Below are positions 14,148-22,076 of a DNA stretch of 28,266 nucleotides, in pieces (positions within the stretch are counted from its first letter, which is position 1; each line of letters begins with the position of its first letter). The stretch covers positions 1 to 28,266 of the forward strand of contig DFGB01000012.1 of assembly GCA_002371135.1 (NCBI GenBank), written 5' to 3'. Below the pieces are notes generated by a model, which worked only from the letters and a program-made list of their open reading frames with translations, was not told where the DNA came from and did not search any database. This DNA is from Verrucomicrobia bacterium UBA3761 (GTDB lineage: Bacteria; Verrucomicrobiota; Kiritimatiellia; RFP12; UBA1067). Position numbers and translations under genes: made by a program.

Positions 14148-14489
14148 AGATAGCGAGATTTGCGATTTGCGATTTTTCGATTTTCGATTTTCGATTTACG
14201 ATTTTCGATTTGCGATTTCCCAATTTATTGTGCTGGCCAGAGTTTTCGTCAGTATTTTTATCGCAGAGACGCAGAGGCGCAGAGCACGAAAAAGCCTAAT
14301 AGACTCTGCGTTCTTCGCGTCTCTGCGTCTCTGCGATAAACACTGCCCTTATTCAAGTCCACCGCAATAACAAACGGATTTGCTCAGGCCTGACGGCCTT
14401 CGCGAAAAGAGTGAGCGCCGCTAGGCGCGGACAAATCCGTGTGTCAATCAATCGTAAATCGCAAATCGAAAAATCGTAAATCGTAAATC
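14148..14489. repeat. Nested inverted tandem-repeat element filling the tadA-anSME gap (locus G)
   Basis: The whole intergenic gap of about 345 nt is one symmetric element. The left arm is nine GATTTNC units (14157-14220, one of 8 bp). The right arm is at least five GATTTNC units on the opposite strand (about 14451-14489), starting exactly at the TAG stop of tadA. Inside is a second palindrome made of 8-bp (T/A/G)CGCAGAG units: 14257-14284 against 14304-14340, with a 20-bp perfect outer stem. Next to that is a three-way-junction-like block: ACGGATTTG (14374-14382) pairs with CAAATCCGT (14432-14440) and encloses AGGCC/GGCCT (14386-14399) and GCGCC/GGCGC (14415-14428). No open reading frame of note and no clear promoter for the downstream gene is seen. 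Confidence 0.9.
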
Positions 14490-14972
14490 CTACTTTCTGC
14501 GCAGACGGAAGAATTCTTTGAGCACGTCCACACATGGTTCTTCGAGAACGCCCTGGACGATGCGAGGATGGTGATTGATGCCCGGATGGCGGAAAATGTC
14601 GAACACTGTCGAGCCGCCGCGCTTCGGGTCGCTTGCGCCCCACACGACGACCGGCACGCGGGCGAGGACAATTGCCCCGGCACACATCGGGCAAGGCTCT
14701 TTCGTGACATAGAGCCGCGTATTCAATAGCCGCCAGTTGCCGCGAATCTGAAAGGCGGAGGAAAGCGCGAGCATCTCGGCGTGGGCGGTGGCGTCGACGA
14801 GTCCCTCGGTTTGATTGTGGGCGCGTCCGAGTATGCGAACGGACGAAGGCGACGCATTCTCGTCCGCCGGTTCCTCGACAATAACGCACCCCGTGGGTGT
14901 CTCGCCGTCTGAGGCCGCCTTTTCGGCCTCGCGAAGCGCCATGCGCATGAAAAATTCATCGAAAGCGGTCAT
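14490..14972 (-). CDS. tadA: tRNA-specific adenosine deaminase (TadA)
   Basis: 160 aa, close to the family norm. The zinc deaminase site is complete: HAE with His64 and Glu66, then PCPMCAGA with Cys94 and Cys97. The C-terminal VVVWGASDPKRGGSTVFDIFRHPGINHHPRIVQGVL matches TadA closely (DxKxGxxxS..D.L.HPG.NH). This favours A34-to-inosine editing of tRNA-Arg(ACG) over a generic nucleoside deaminase. There is a 14-residue insert-like stretch around residues 33-46 relative to the E. coli protein as I recall it. The ATG at 14972 follows the GH95 stop by 4 nt; an earlier in-frame ATG at 14987 would overlap that stop. It appears to be the last gene of the glycosidase operon. Confidence 0.92.
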   Translation of the reverse strand: MTAFDEFFMRMALREAEKAASDGETPTGCVIVEEPADENASPSSVRILGRAHNQTEGLVDATAHAEMLALSSAFQIRGNWRLLNTRLYVTKEPCPMCAGAIVLARVPVVVWGASDPKRGGSTVFDIFRHPGINHHPRIVQGVLEEPCVDVLKEFFRLRRK

Positions 14973-14976
14973 AGCG

Positions 14977-16959
14977 TCACCACTCATAGTCAATAGTGCC
15001 GCCGTCGCGGGTGCGAAGGCCGCGGATGCGCCCATGACGCCACGCTTTGGGGATCGCGGGCAAGCGGCGGACTACGATGTTGCCGTTTTCATCGCGTTCA
15101 TGGCTCTGGACGAGCATTTCGCAGACGGCCGCGACAATGCCGAAGTTCCCGTCGATCTGAAAAGGCGGATGCGTGGCGAGGCGGTTAGGGAGGATATTGT
15201 ATTTGAGCATTTGCTCCAGCATCGCGAGAGCCTTGTCGCCATCGCCGAGGCGGGCCCAAAGCGCGGCGCGCCAGGGCCAGGTCCAGGAGCGGCGGGAGTC
15301 GCGCGTGGTGGCGCGGCCGGCGAGAGAAACGGCTGCGGCTCTGGCGAGGGCCGGCGTTGCCGCGCGGGTGATCGTAGTGCCCGGATAGACGGCAAAGAGG
15401 TGCGACGTATGGCGATGGTCGTCGCCTTGCACATCAATGTCTTCGCGCCATTCCTGGAGCTGCCCCCACCGACCGATTTTATCACGCCCGAGATTGGCGA
15501 GGACGTACGCGGCGGACGAGCCGTACTCTTTTTCGCCCAGTATCGCCGACGCTTCCACGATATCGGTCAGCAGCTCGGCGACAATCTGCTGGTCGTGCGC
15601 AACGCCGTGCGCGACCGGGCCGTGCTCAGGGCTCCAGCCGTTGCGGACGAGGAATTTGCCGTCTTCATCCTTTATAAAATGACCGAACAGGAAATCTGCA
15701 GCCTGTTTCATCGCTGGCCATGCGATGTTGCGGAGATACTCCTCGTCGCGGATGAAGAGATAATGATCGTACATTATCGTCGCCATCCACGGCGCCCCCG
15801 CGATGTTCCACCTCCATCCGCCGCCGCCGAAAGCATTGAGGGACGTTCTGTAGGCGACGCCCTTCGCGCCGGGGAAGGCGAGCATCGTCTCCTTCCACGC
15901 CGTACGATTTGCGGCAGGCAGCCAGGACGCGACGGGCTCGAACATCTCCGGCAAGTTCGCGGTGTCGACGGCCCAGTAGTTCATCTGGAGGTTGATATTC
16001 GTATGATAGTCGCTGTGCCACGCCGGAGAATTGGTCTGGCACCAAATCCCCTGAAGATTCGCGGGAAGAGTGCCAGGGCGCGAAGAAGAAATCAGCAAAT
16101 ACCGGCCAAAATTGAAAAGACGGACGATCTCCTGGGTTTTCGCATCGCCTTCAATTTCAAGATGGACGCGGTCGTAGAAGCGGCTGTAGTCGGCGATATG
16201 CTCGCGCATAAGTTCGTCAAAGTCGGCATGGAACGGCTCGGCGTAGGGCTCGCAAGGCTGACCGAGCCCGAAGTCGGCTCGTTTCAAATCATACGATGTT
16301 TTCGCCCGCAGATAGACTACGACCTCCGGTTTTTCCTGCGAAATATACACGTCGGCCCGGGCGGTGTACGCAAGGTCGTTCGGCAACTTGCCGGAGAAAA
16401 CAAGCGAGCCTTCGCCGGTCATTCGCGTCACCTCGTCATGGGTGCCGGAGAGGGTGACCTTGCAGCCGAAATCTTTGTCGGCGGTAAAGCGCATCGCAAG
16501 AACGTTCGCCGGAGCGGAGACGAACATTTCCCGCTTGACACCTGTAAATGTGACAGTCTGGACGGCGGTCTTGAGATCGAGGACGCGCTTGTAGGAAGAG
16601 ATGACGTTCGTCGGCGTATAGTCGAACTCGACTGCGAGCACGCCGAAATTCTGGTAGTCGCCGACCGTCTTGTCCGTCGCTGCGCTGGAGAGCGTTTCGC
16701 TCGCGCCGGAGAGGTTCTCGCCGCCTGTCCAAAGAGAGTCGACGTTGAACTGCACCTCCTCGCGCATGATACCGCCGGTGGGCATGGCGCCGAGCGAACC
16801 GTTGCCAAGAGGCAGGCGCTCGGCCTCCCACGCTTTGGCGGACTCGCGCGCCGGAGTCCAGAACACAATTTCGTCGTTGTATGGTGCGGCGAAGACGCCC
16901 AGCGTCAAAAACGCCGCAGCAATCGCCGCCAAAAAGTTGCAGTCGAATTTCAGTAGCAT
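14977..16959 (-). CDS. Glycoside hydrolase family 95 (alpha-L-fucosidase/alpha-L-galactosidase), short C-terminus
   Basis: 660 aa including a signal peptide (AAIAAAFLTLGVFAA, cut near residue 25), so secreted or periplasmic. The N-terminal beta-sandwich starts with LPLGNGSLGAMPTGG and FNVDSLWTGG. The (alpha/alpha)6 catalytic domain contains NINLQMNYW with Asn321 and Asn323, SPEHG with the proposed acid Glu445, and PPFQIDGNFG with Asp603. These match the residues reported for Bifidobacterium AfcA (N421, N423, E566, D766). GH95 enzymes invert alpha-1,2-L-fucosyl or L-galactosyl linkages, as in xyloglucan, RG-II-type pectin or mucin. The protein stops at GGTIDYEW, where other members continue for tens of residues of C-terminal sandwich. 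It begins 18 nt after the GH35 gene, with GGTGG upstream of the ATG. Confidence 0.92.
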   Translation of the reverse strand: MLLKFDCNFLAAIAAAFLTLGVFAAPYNDEIVFWTPARESAKAWEAERLPLGNGSLGAMPTGGIMREEVQFNVDSLWTGGENLSGASETLSSAATDKTVGDYQNFGVLAVEFDYTPTNVISSYKRVLDLKTAVQTVTFTGVKREMFVSAPANVLAMRFTADKDFGCKVTLSGTHDEVTRMTGEGSLVFSGKLPNDLAYTARADVYISQEKPEVVVYLRAKTSYDLKRADFGLGQPCEPYAEPFHADFDELMREHIADYSRFYDRVHLEIEGDAKTQEIVRLFNFGRYLLISSSRPGTLPANLQGIWCQTNSPAWHSDYHTNINLQMNYWAVDTANLPEMFEPVASWLPAANRTAWKETMLAFPGAKGVAYRTSLNAFGGGGWRWNIAGAPWMATIMYDHYLFIRDEEYLRNIAWPAMKQAADFLFGHFIKDEDGKFLVRNGWSPEHGPVAHGVAHDQQIVAELLTDIVEASAILGEKEYGSSAAYVLANLGRDKIGRWGQLQEWREDIDVQGDDHRHTSHLFAVYPGTTITRAATPALARAAAVSLAGRATTRDSRRSWTWPWRAALWARLGDGDKALAMLEQMLKYNILPNRLATHPPFQIDGNFGIVAAVCEMLVQSHERDENGNIVVRRLPAIPKAWRHGRIRGLRTRDGGTIDYEW

Positions 16960-16977
16960 ACAACCACCCTATCTTCC

Positions 16978-19308
16978 TTATCTTGCGAAGAACTTCCAAT
17001 CCCTTATGCGACCGACAGGCTTGTTCTGGCGAGGCGTGTAGCGGAAGCCGCACACCTCGACCTTCTCCTGTGAATAGAACTCAATCCAGTGAGGGAGCGT
17101 CCGCGAAGACGTGACCCAGCAAGCCTCGACCTGGCCGTCGATTGCATTCTCGGCTACGCCATCTTCGCGGATCTCCTCTTCGGAATCGACGCCGGAGATG
17201 GTGAGATCAAGCGACGTAATGGGGTTGCCGTCCTTGTCAAGGAAATCAAACTCGGAAATGGAAGCAAGTTTCTTCGGGTCGTAGGTTGTCAGCGCCTGCA
17301 GCGTGAAGAAGTGGCCGCGGACGGGTTCCTTGAACATGACGACCTGGGCGGAATCGTCCGGCGGGAACGTGCCGGATGCAATCTCGACACCGCCGACGAA
17401 TTCGCGCGTCCAGCGATCTTTACGATTGAAGTCGGTTTCAAGATTGAGAACGTCGAGAATGGGATGATCGAGAAAATCCACGGACATCTTTCCGCGGGGT
17501 CCGAAGAAATCCAGGACGAGGATGTCGTTTCTGCCGCGATGCAGCCAGCAACCGGGGACGAACAACGTCTGCTGCGGACCGATGGACCAGAATCTACCAA
17601 GGTTGTGCCCATTGACCCAGACAATGCCCTTCGTCCAGCCACTCATGTCGAGCCACGTATCTGCGGGGTTTTTGTCGTCTATTGCCAGAACACCGGCGAA
17701 GAGATTCGGCGAATCGGGATTGTCATCATAGGAATAAGCATCCTCGAATTTCATCAGATCGCCGAGGTCGAAATACTGGAAATCGGGGTCGAGCGGCATC
17801 AGACGGGCTGTCCAACCGGTAATTAGAGTGCGGTCGAGTTTGACCGGACCGTTGAGGCCTTTACGGTCTTCCATGCCGGTCGATGAATTTATGCGGCCCA
17901 TCGCTTCGACGAGAATCTGGAGTTTGCGCTTCTTGCCGTCGCGGCTGCGGTAGATGCGAATCTTGTTGCCGATATGCCGGCGATCGAGCGTGCCGATGCG
18001 AACGCCGTCGAGGAATACGTAGCCGAAGTCGTGGATGTCGCCGACACGCAAAATGCCGCCCGCATTGGGGTCGAGCTCCGTTTCGTAGCTGACAAGGCCG
18101 AAACCTTGATCCATCTTTTCCATAAAGACGGGGCTCTCGAGTTTGACGTCGCGAGTGATGAGAGCATCGACTGAAGCGAGGCGCTGTAGATCTACGCGGC
18201 CATAGCCCTTCACCGGGATCGGCTCAGGCAAATCAGGAATGGATTCCCCCTCGTTCAAATATTTCGCGGCGCGCTCGCGATACTTCATGAAAGAAGGATT
18301 TGCGACGCCCTGCTCGCTGATTGGCGCTTCGTAGTCGTAGCTCGTCACATTGGGGACGAACGGATTGCGGCATCCGGTCCAGCCGCCGAACGACGTGCCT
18401 CCATGAGCCATGTAGAGAGAAAACGAGACCTTGTGCTCAAACATCCAATCGATCGGGCCGAAAAACTCCTCATCGGTCTTTGCATAGTGGTGCGCCTGGC
18501 CCCATGTGTCGAACCATGCGGGATAGTACTCGGCGCACATGAGCGGGCCGTGCGGCTGCCACTTGCGAATGATTTCAAAACGCTGGCGAGGTTCGGCGCC
18601 GAAATTTGCAGCCTGGAAGAGTTCCGGCACGAATCCGTTCTGGATTACGCGCGGCGGATTGCAGGCGTAGAGTGGAATCTCGAAACCGGCATCGAGAGTA
18701 GCCTGGCGCAGCGCCTTTATGTACTCGACGTCGTTGCCGTGGAGCCCGTATTCGTTTTCTACCTGGACCATCAGAATCGGTCCGCCTTTGGTAATCTGCA
18801 GGGGGCCGAGAACGCGGCCGACTTCGGCGATCCACTTCTTTGCGGGCTCAAGCCATTTTGGATCGGAAGAACGCATGGAAATCTTGTCGTCCTTCAACAG
18901 CCACCATGGCGCGCCGCCGCCTTCCCACTCCGCGCACGCATAGGGACCTGGACGCAAAATCACCCAAAGCCCCTCTTCCTGCGCCATGCGGCAGAAAGCC
19001 GCCGCGTCGGCCTGGCGCTGCCAATAATACGTCCCCGGCGCGCGCTCGTGAAAATTCCAGAACATGTAGCATCCAACGGCGTTGCACCCCATCGCTCGCA
19101 ACATTTTGAGACGGTGGCGCCAGTATTCCCGCGGGATGCGCGCATAGTGCACTTCGCCGCAACGGATTACGAACGGCTTGCCGTCCAGAAGGAATGCGTC
19201 CTTCTCCATAGAAATTTCGAACGTATGGGCGGGTGCCGGCGCCGCCTCGTCGACGGCGAAAACGGCCGTAAATGCGGACAACGCGGCAATGAACAGTATC
19301 TTTTTCAT
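16978..19308 (-). CDS. Secreted glycoside hydrolase family 35 beta-galactosidase with C-terminal carbohydrate-binding region
   Basis: 776 aa with a signal peptide (MKKILFIAALSAFTAVFA). The TIM barrel carries the GH35 motifs GEVHYARIPREYW (51-63), GGPILMVQVENEYG with acid/base Glu186, and CAEYYPAWFDTWG with nucleophile Glu260, plus MAHGGTSFGGWTG. Beta-rich jelly-roll domains follow, with WVNGHNLGRFWSIGPQQTLFVPG, a conserved GH35 segment. The last ~140 residues look like an F5/8 type C (discoidin) galactose-binding domain (ENAIDGQVEACWVTS ... WIEFYSQEKVEVCGFRYTPR). It would remove terminal beta-galactose from galactan or pectin side chains. The ATG at 19308 comes 16 nt after the parE stop without an obvious Shine-Dalgarno. 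The long upstream extension of the frame overlaps parE and is rejected. Confidence 0.95.
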   Translation of the reverse strand: MKKILFIAALSAFTAVFAVDEAAPAPAHTFEISMEKDAFLLDGKPFVIRCGEVHYARIPREYWRHRLKMLRAMGCNAVGCYMFWNFHERAPGTYYWQRQADAAAFCRMAQEEGLWVILRPGPYACAEWEGGGAPWWLLKDDKISMRSSDPKWLEPAKKWIAEVGRVLGPLQITKGGPILMVQVENEYGLHGNDVEYIKALRQATLDAGFEIPLYACNPPRVIQNGFVPELFQAANFGAEPRQRFEIIRKWQPHGPLMCAEYYPAWFDTWGQAHHYAKTDEEFFGPIDWMFEHKVSFSLYMAHGGTSFGGWTGCRNPFVPNVTSYDYEAPISEQGVANPSFMKYRERAAKYLNEGESIPDLPEPIPVKGYGRVDLQRLASVDALITRDVKLESPVFMEKMDQGFGLVSYETELDPNAGGILRVGDIHDFGYVFLDGVRIGTLDRRHIGNKIRIYRSRDGKKRKLQILVEAMGRINSSTGMEDRKGLNGPVKLDRTLITGWTARLMPLDPDFQYFDLGDLMKFEDAYSYDDNPDSPNLFAGVLAIDDKNPADTWLDMSGWTKGIVWVNGHNLGRFWSIGPQQTLFVPGCWLHRGRNDILVLDFFGPRGKMSVDFLDHPILDVLNLETDFNRKDRWTREFVGGVEIASGTFPPDDSAQVVMFKEPVRGHFFTLQALTTYDPKKLASISEFDFLDKDGNPITSLDLTISGVDSEEEIREDGVAENAIDGQVEACWVTSSRTLPHWIEFYSQEKVEVCGFRYTPRQNKPVGRIRDWKFFAR

Positions 19309-19324
19309 GCTGGTTCGGTGTTTG

Positions 19325-21172
19325 TCAGAAGTCCGAGGAATCGCAAACGAGCGACTCCATGATATAATCCTTGCGCTCGGGCGTGTTGGAACCCATGTAG
19401 AACTTGATTGTCTTTTCGACGTCGGTATCGTCGGAGCACGTAACTGGAGTGAGGCGCATGTCCGGGCCGATGAAGTCTTTGAATTCTTTCGCATTCAATT
19501 CGCCAAGACCTTTGAACCGCGTCGTCTCGCAACCGCGTCCGCATTTCGCCTGCGCCTTGATTTTCTCCTCCTCAGAGAAGCAGTAATACTGCTCCTTCTT
19601 GTTCCTGACACGGAAGAGAGGCGTCTCGAGAATGAAGACGCGTCCGTCGGTGATGAGCTGGCGGAAGAAGCGCATAAAGAACGTAGTGAGCAGCATGCGA
19701 ATGTGAAGCCCGTCGACATCGGCATCTGTCGCAAAGATGATTTTCGAATACCGGAGGTGTTCAAGCGTGTCTTCGATATCGAGAGTCTTGATTAGATTGA
19801 AGAATTCCTCGTTCTTGTAGAGGACATCCTTGTTGAGCCCGCACGTATTGAGGCACTTGCCGCGAAGGAAGAAGACGGCCTGGTTCATGGCGTCGCGGGC
19901 GTTGCCGAGAGTGCCGCCGGCGGATTTGCCTTCGGTGAGGAAAATCATCGTCTCGTCGCCTTCGGGCTTGCCGGTCTTCTTGTTGAGTTTGTCGAGTTTA
20001 AGGTGGTTCTTGCAATCCTTCAACTGCGGGACGCGGACGGAGACGGCCTGCGAGCGCTCCCGGGCCTGCTTCTTGATGGTGTTGAGCTGCGAGCGTATCT
20101 TGCCGGTCTCCTCGATCTTTGCGATGAGCCTTTCGGTCTCTGAAGGCGAACGATGGAGGACGGCCTCGATTTCCTTCTTCATCTCGGCGACGAGTTCGGC
20201 CCGGATGTCGTTCATCACGAACTTGATTTTCGTCTGTCCCTCGAAGACAGGATTCATTATGCGGATGCTCACGGCGCCGATGAGGCCGTCGCGGATGTCG
20301 TCGCCGTCGAATTTCTTTTTCGCGTCGTAGTCGTTGAGCGCTTTGGTGAGGGCTTCCTTGAATGCGGTGAGGTGCGTGCCGCCGTCGGTCGTATACTGGC
20401 CGTTCACGAAGGAGTGATACTCCTCGCCGAAACGGTTGGTGTGGGTGAAGATGATTTCGAGCGTCTTCGTCTTTATGTGGAACGGGGTGTAAAGCTTCTC
20501 GAATTGCGCTTCGTCGGAGATGAGATCGGCGAGACCCCTTTCAGAACAAATCGTCTGGCCGTTGAGAACGATCGTCAGTCCGGCGTTGACGTAGCAATAC
20601 ATCTTCATCCGGCGCAGGACATGTTCCTCGCGAATCTTGAAATTCTTGAGAATCGTAGGGTCGGGCTTGTAGCGGATGAACGTGCCGTTTGGTTCGCGCT
20701 TTTCGCACTTGCCGCGTTTCTGCGATTTGAGGCGTCCTTCTTTGAAGAACGCTTCGGAGTATTCGCCGTTGCGGAATGAGCGGACTTCGAAGAACTCTGA
20801 AAGCGCGTTCACTGCCTTAGTGCCGACGCCGTTCATGCCGGCCGAGAACTGGAAATTCTTGTTGTCGAATTTACCGCCCGTATTCATCTGCGAAACGCAG
20901 TCTACAACCTTTTCCAGCGGAATGCCGCGGCCGTAGTCGCGCACGCTCGTCTCGCCGGTAAGGTAGTTCACGGTGACGTCGATTTTCTTGCCGTTGCCCA
21001 TGACGAATTCATCGATTGAGTTGTCGATGACTTCCTTCATTAGAATGTAGACGCAGTCGTGGTACATCGCGCCGGTACCCGGCTCGCCAACATACATGCC
21101 GGGCCGCAGGCGAATATGCTCTACGGGGTCGAGATGCTTGATATCGTCGGCTGAATAGTCGTTCGAGGCCAT
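19325..21172 (-). CDS. parE: DNA topoisomerase IV subunit B-like (ParE / short GyrB)
   Basis: 615 aa. The GHKL ATPase domain has EVIDNSIDE (residues 47-55), the ATP-lid GMNGVGTKAVNALS (112-125) and YGRGIP. The transducer follows. The TOPRIM domain has TEGKSAGGTLGNARD (413-427) and DADVDG (483-488), and the end is FKGLGELNAKEF. Segments such as QAVFFLRGKCLN and YKNEEFFNLIKTLDIED match the short ParE/GyrB2 of Chlamydiae and Bacteroidetes better than GyrB. The usual EGDSA is EGKSA here, leaving the metal-binding Glu intact. It should work with a ParC/GyrA2 subunit that is not in the window. It sits between an esterase gene (26 nt, GAAAAGTT repeats) and GH35 (16 nt), an unusual place for a topoisomerase gene. 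Confidence 0.93.
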   Translation of the reverse strand: MASNDYSADDIKHLDPVEHIRLRPGMYVGEPGTGAMYHDCVYILMKEVIDNSIDEFVMGNGKKIDVTVNYLTGETSVRDYGRGIPLEKVVDCVSQMNTGGKFDNKNFQFSAGMNGVGTKAVNALSEFFEVRSFRNGEYSEAFFKEGRLKSQKRGKCEKREPNGTFIRYKPDPTILKNFKIREEHVLRRMKMYCYVNAGLTIVLNGQTICSERGLADLISDEAQFEKLYTPFHIKTKTLEIIFTHTNRFGEEYHSFVNGQYTTDGGTHLTAFKEALTKALNDYDAKKKFDGDDIRDGLIGAVSIRIMNPVFEGQTKIKFVMNDIRAELVAEMKKEIEAVLHRSPSETERLIAKIEETGKIRSQLNTIKKQARERSQAVSVRVPQLKDCKNHLKLDKLNKKTGKPEGDETMIFLTEGKSAGGTLGNARDAMNQAVFFLRGKCLNTCGLNKDVLYKNEEFFNLIKTLDIEDTLEHLRYSKIIFATDADVDGLHIRMLLTTFFMRFFRQLITDGRVFILETPLFRVRNKKEQYYCFSEEEKIKAQAKCGRGCETTRFKGLGELNAKEFKDFIGPDMRLTPVTCSDDTDVEKTIKFYMGSNTPERKDYIMESLVCDSSDF

Positions 21173-21175
21173 ATA

Positions 21176-21199
21176 GAAAAGTTGAAAAGTTGAAAGGTT
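21176..21199. repeat. GAAAAGTT octamer array (locus H)
   Basis: Three tandem 8-bp units, GAAAAGTT (21176-21183), GAAAAGTT (21184-21191) and GAAAGGTT (21192-21199), fill the gap between the esterase stop codon and the parE start. The array begins at the stop codon and leaves no room for a Shine-Dalgarno before parE. Confidence 0.8.
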
Positions 21200-22044
21200 C
21201 AGCGGTTTTTGAATGCTTGGTAATAGCGTTCTGCGAGGGCATGCTGGGATGCGCGGTCGAAGTGGTGGCGGTCTTGATTATTTAGTCCTTCACTCGTGGC
21301 GAGGCCGGAATCGGGAATGATCTCGGCCGCCTTGCGGATTGCAGGATTGATTTTTGCGGCGTGGTCGCCGTCGCCTCGCTTCCAGCGGCCGATTTCACCC
21401 AGTATGAAAGGAATCGCATCGTCGCCCAATTCTTTTCGAAACGCTTCGGCTATGGATTTGACGCGCCCGGGATACGTCTTCATCAATGCGTCCGCATCAT
21501 ACTTTGCGGCATCGGTCTCGCCCTGGTGCCACAAGATGGCGATAAACTTACCGTTGGCGGCGGCGAGGCGCGCTCTTTCGAGCGCCTTGGCATAGTTGGC
21601 GCCAGGCCCGTTCTGGCCGTCAGGGAGCCATGTGGCGACGGCAGAACCGCCGACCGCGCATGGCACGACGCCAACCGTCTCGCCCGGATGGTCGGCGAGA
21701 TACAGTTTCACAAAATCGTCGACGGGCCCGACGGCGGCGTACGCGCGGTCGTAATGATATGGCGACCTTGCCGCGACCCACTTGCCGTCGCGATTGAGTT
21801 TATACGCATTGGGGACGATTTCGCGGTCGGCGGCGGTCATCTTGCCGCGGCCCGCCATGTTCGACTGGCCGATGCAGAGAATGAGCTTCATATCCTTCGG
21901 CGCATCGACAGGATGCTCGGCCGGATCGATAGCCAGCTCCCCGCCCGATTCATATTTCTTTATATCGTCGGCCGTGGAGAGCGTCTTTGCGGCGCCGGAC
22001 ATGGCGGCGCAAAACGCGAATACAGATAAAATGAATGCCCTCAT
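21199..22044 (-). CDS. Secreted SASA-domain carbohydrate acetylesterase (sialate O-acetylesterase-like)
   Basis: 281 aa with a signal peptide (MRAFILSVFAFCAAMSGAA). The SGNH-type catalytic pieces are present: ILCIGQSNMAGRG with nucleophile Ser61, WHQGETDA, and DRHHF near the C-terminus, where Asp258 and His261 complete the triad. This is the SASA family (Pfam DUF303), related to CE6 and sialate O-acetylesterases. In a plant-glycan cluster the likely job is removing O-acetyl groups from pectin or xylan, but sialate is not excluded. An ATG at 22080 would overlap the GH28 stop as ATGA and add 12 residues before the signal peptide; I prefer 22044 because the signal peptide then begins normally. 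The gene is cotranscribed with GH28. Confidence 0.9.
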   Translation of the reverse strand: MRAFILSVFAFCAAMSGAAKTLSTADDIKKYESGGELAIDPAEHPVDAPKDMKLILCIGQSNMAGRGKMTAADREIVPNAYKLNRDGKWVAARSPYHYDRAYAAVGPVDDFVKLYLADHPGETVGVVPCAVGGSAVATWLPDGQNGPGANYAKALERARLAAANGKFIAILWHQGETDAAKYDADALMKTYPGRVKSIAEAFRKELGDDAIPFILGEIGRWKRGDGDHAAKINPAIRKAAEIIPDSGLATSEGLNNQDRHHFDRASQHALAERYYQAFKNR

Positions 22045-22076
22045 ATTCAAATCTCGACCGTGCACCAGCCGACCCG

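Noticed and set aside
14221..14256. Weak promoter candidate for the anSME gene (CTGACG-17-AATAAA on the minus strand)
   Set aside because: Both boxes match the consensus poorly and the site lies in the repeat core; not strong enough to list.
14374..14440. Possible tRNA or known riboswitch in the three-stem block
   Set aside because: There is no acceptor/T-arm signature (GTTCRANNC) and no known aptamer motif. It lies inside the repeat element, so it is described as part of that element.
14157..14489. Possible CRISPR array (regular repeats)
   Set aside because: Units are 7 bp with no spacers between them and are arranged as inverted arms. No cas gene is in the window.
14815..16956. 713-codon plus-strand open frame opposite GH95
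   Set aside because: It is the mirror of a strongly conserved GH95 gene, with Arg/Val/Asp/Gly-rich composition and no recognisable motif.
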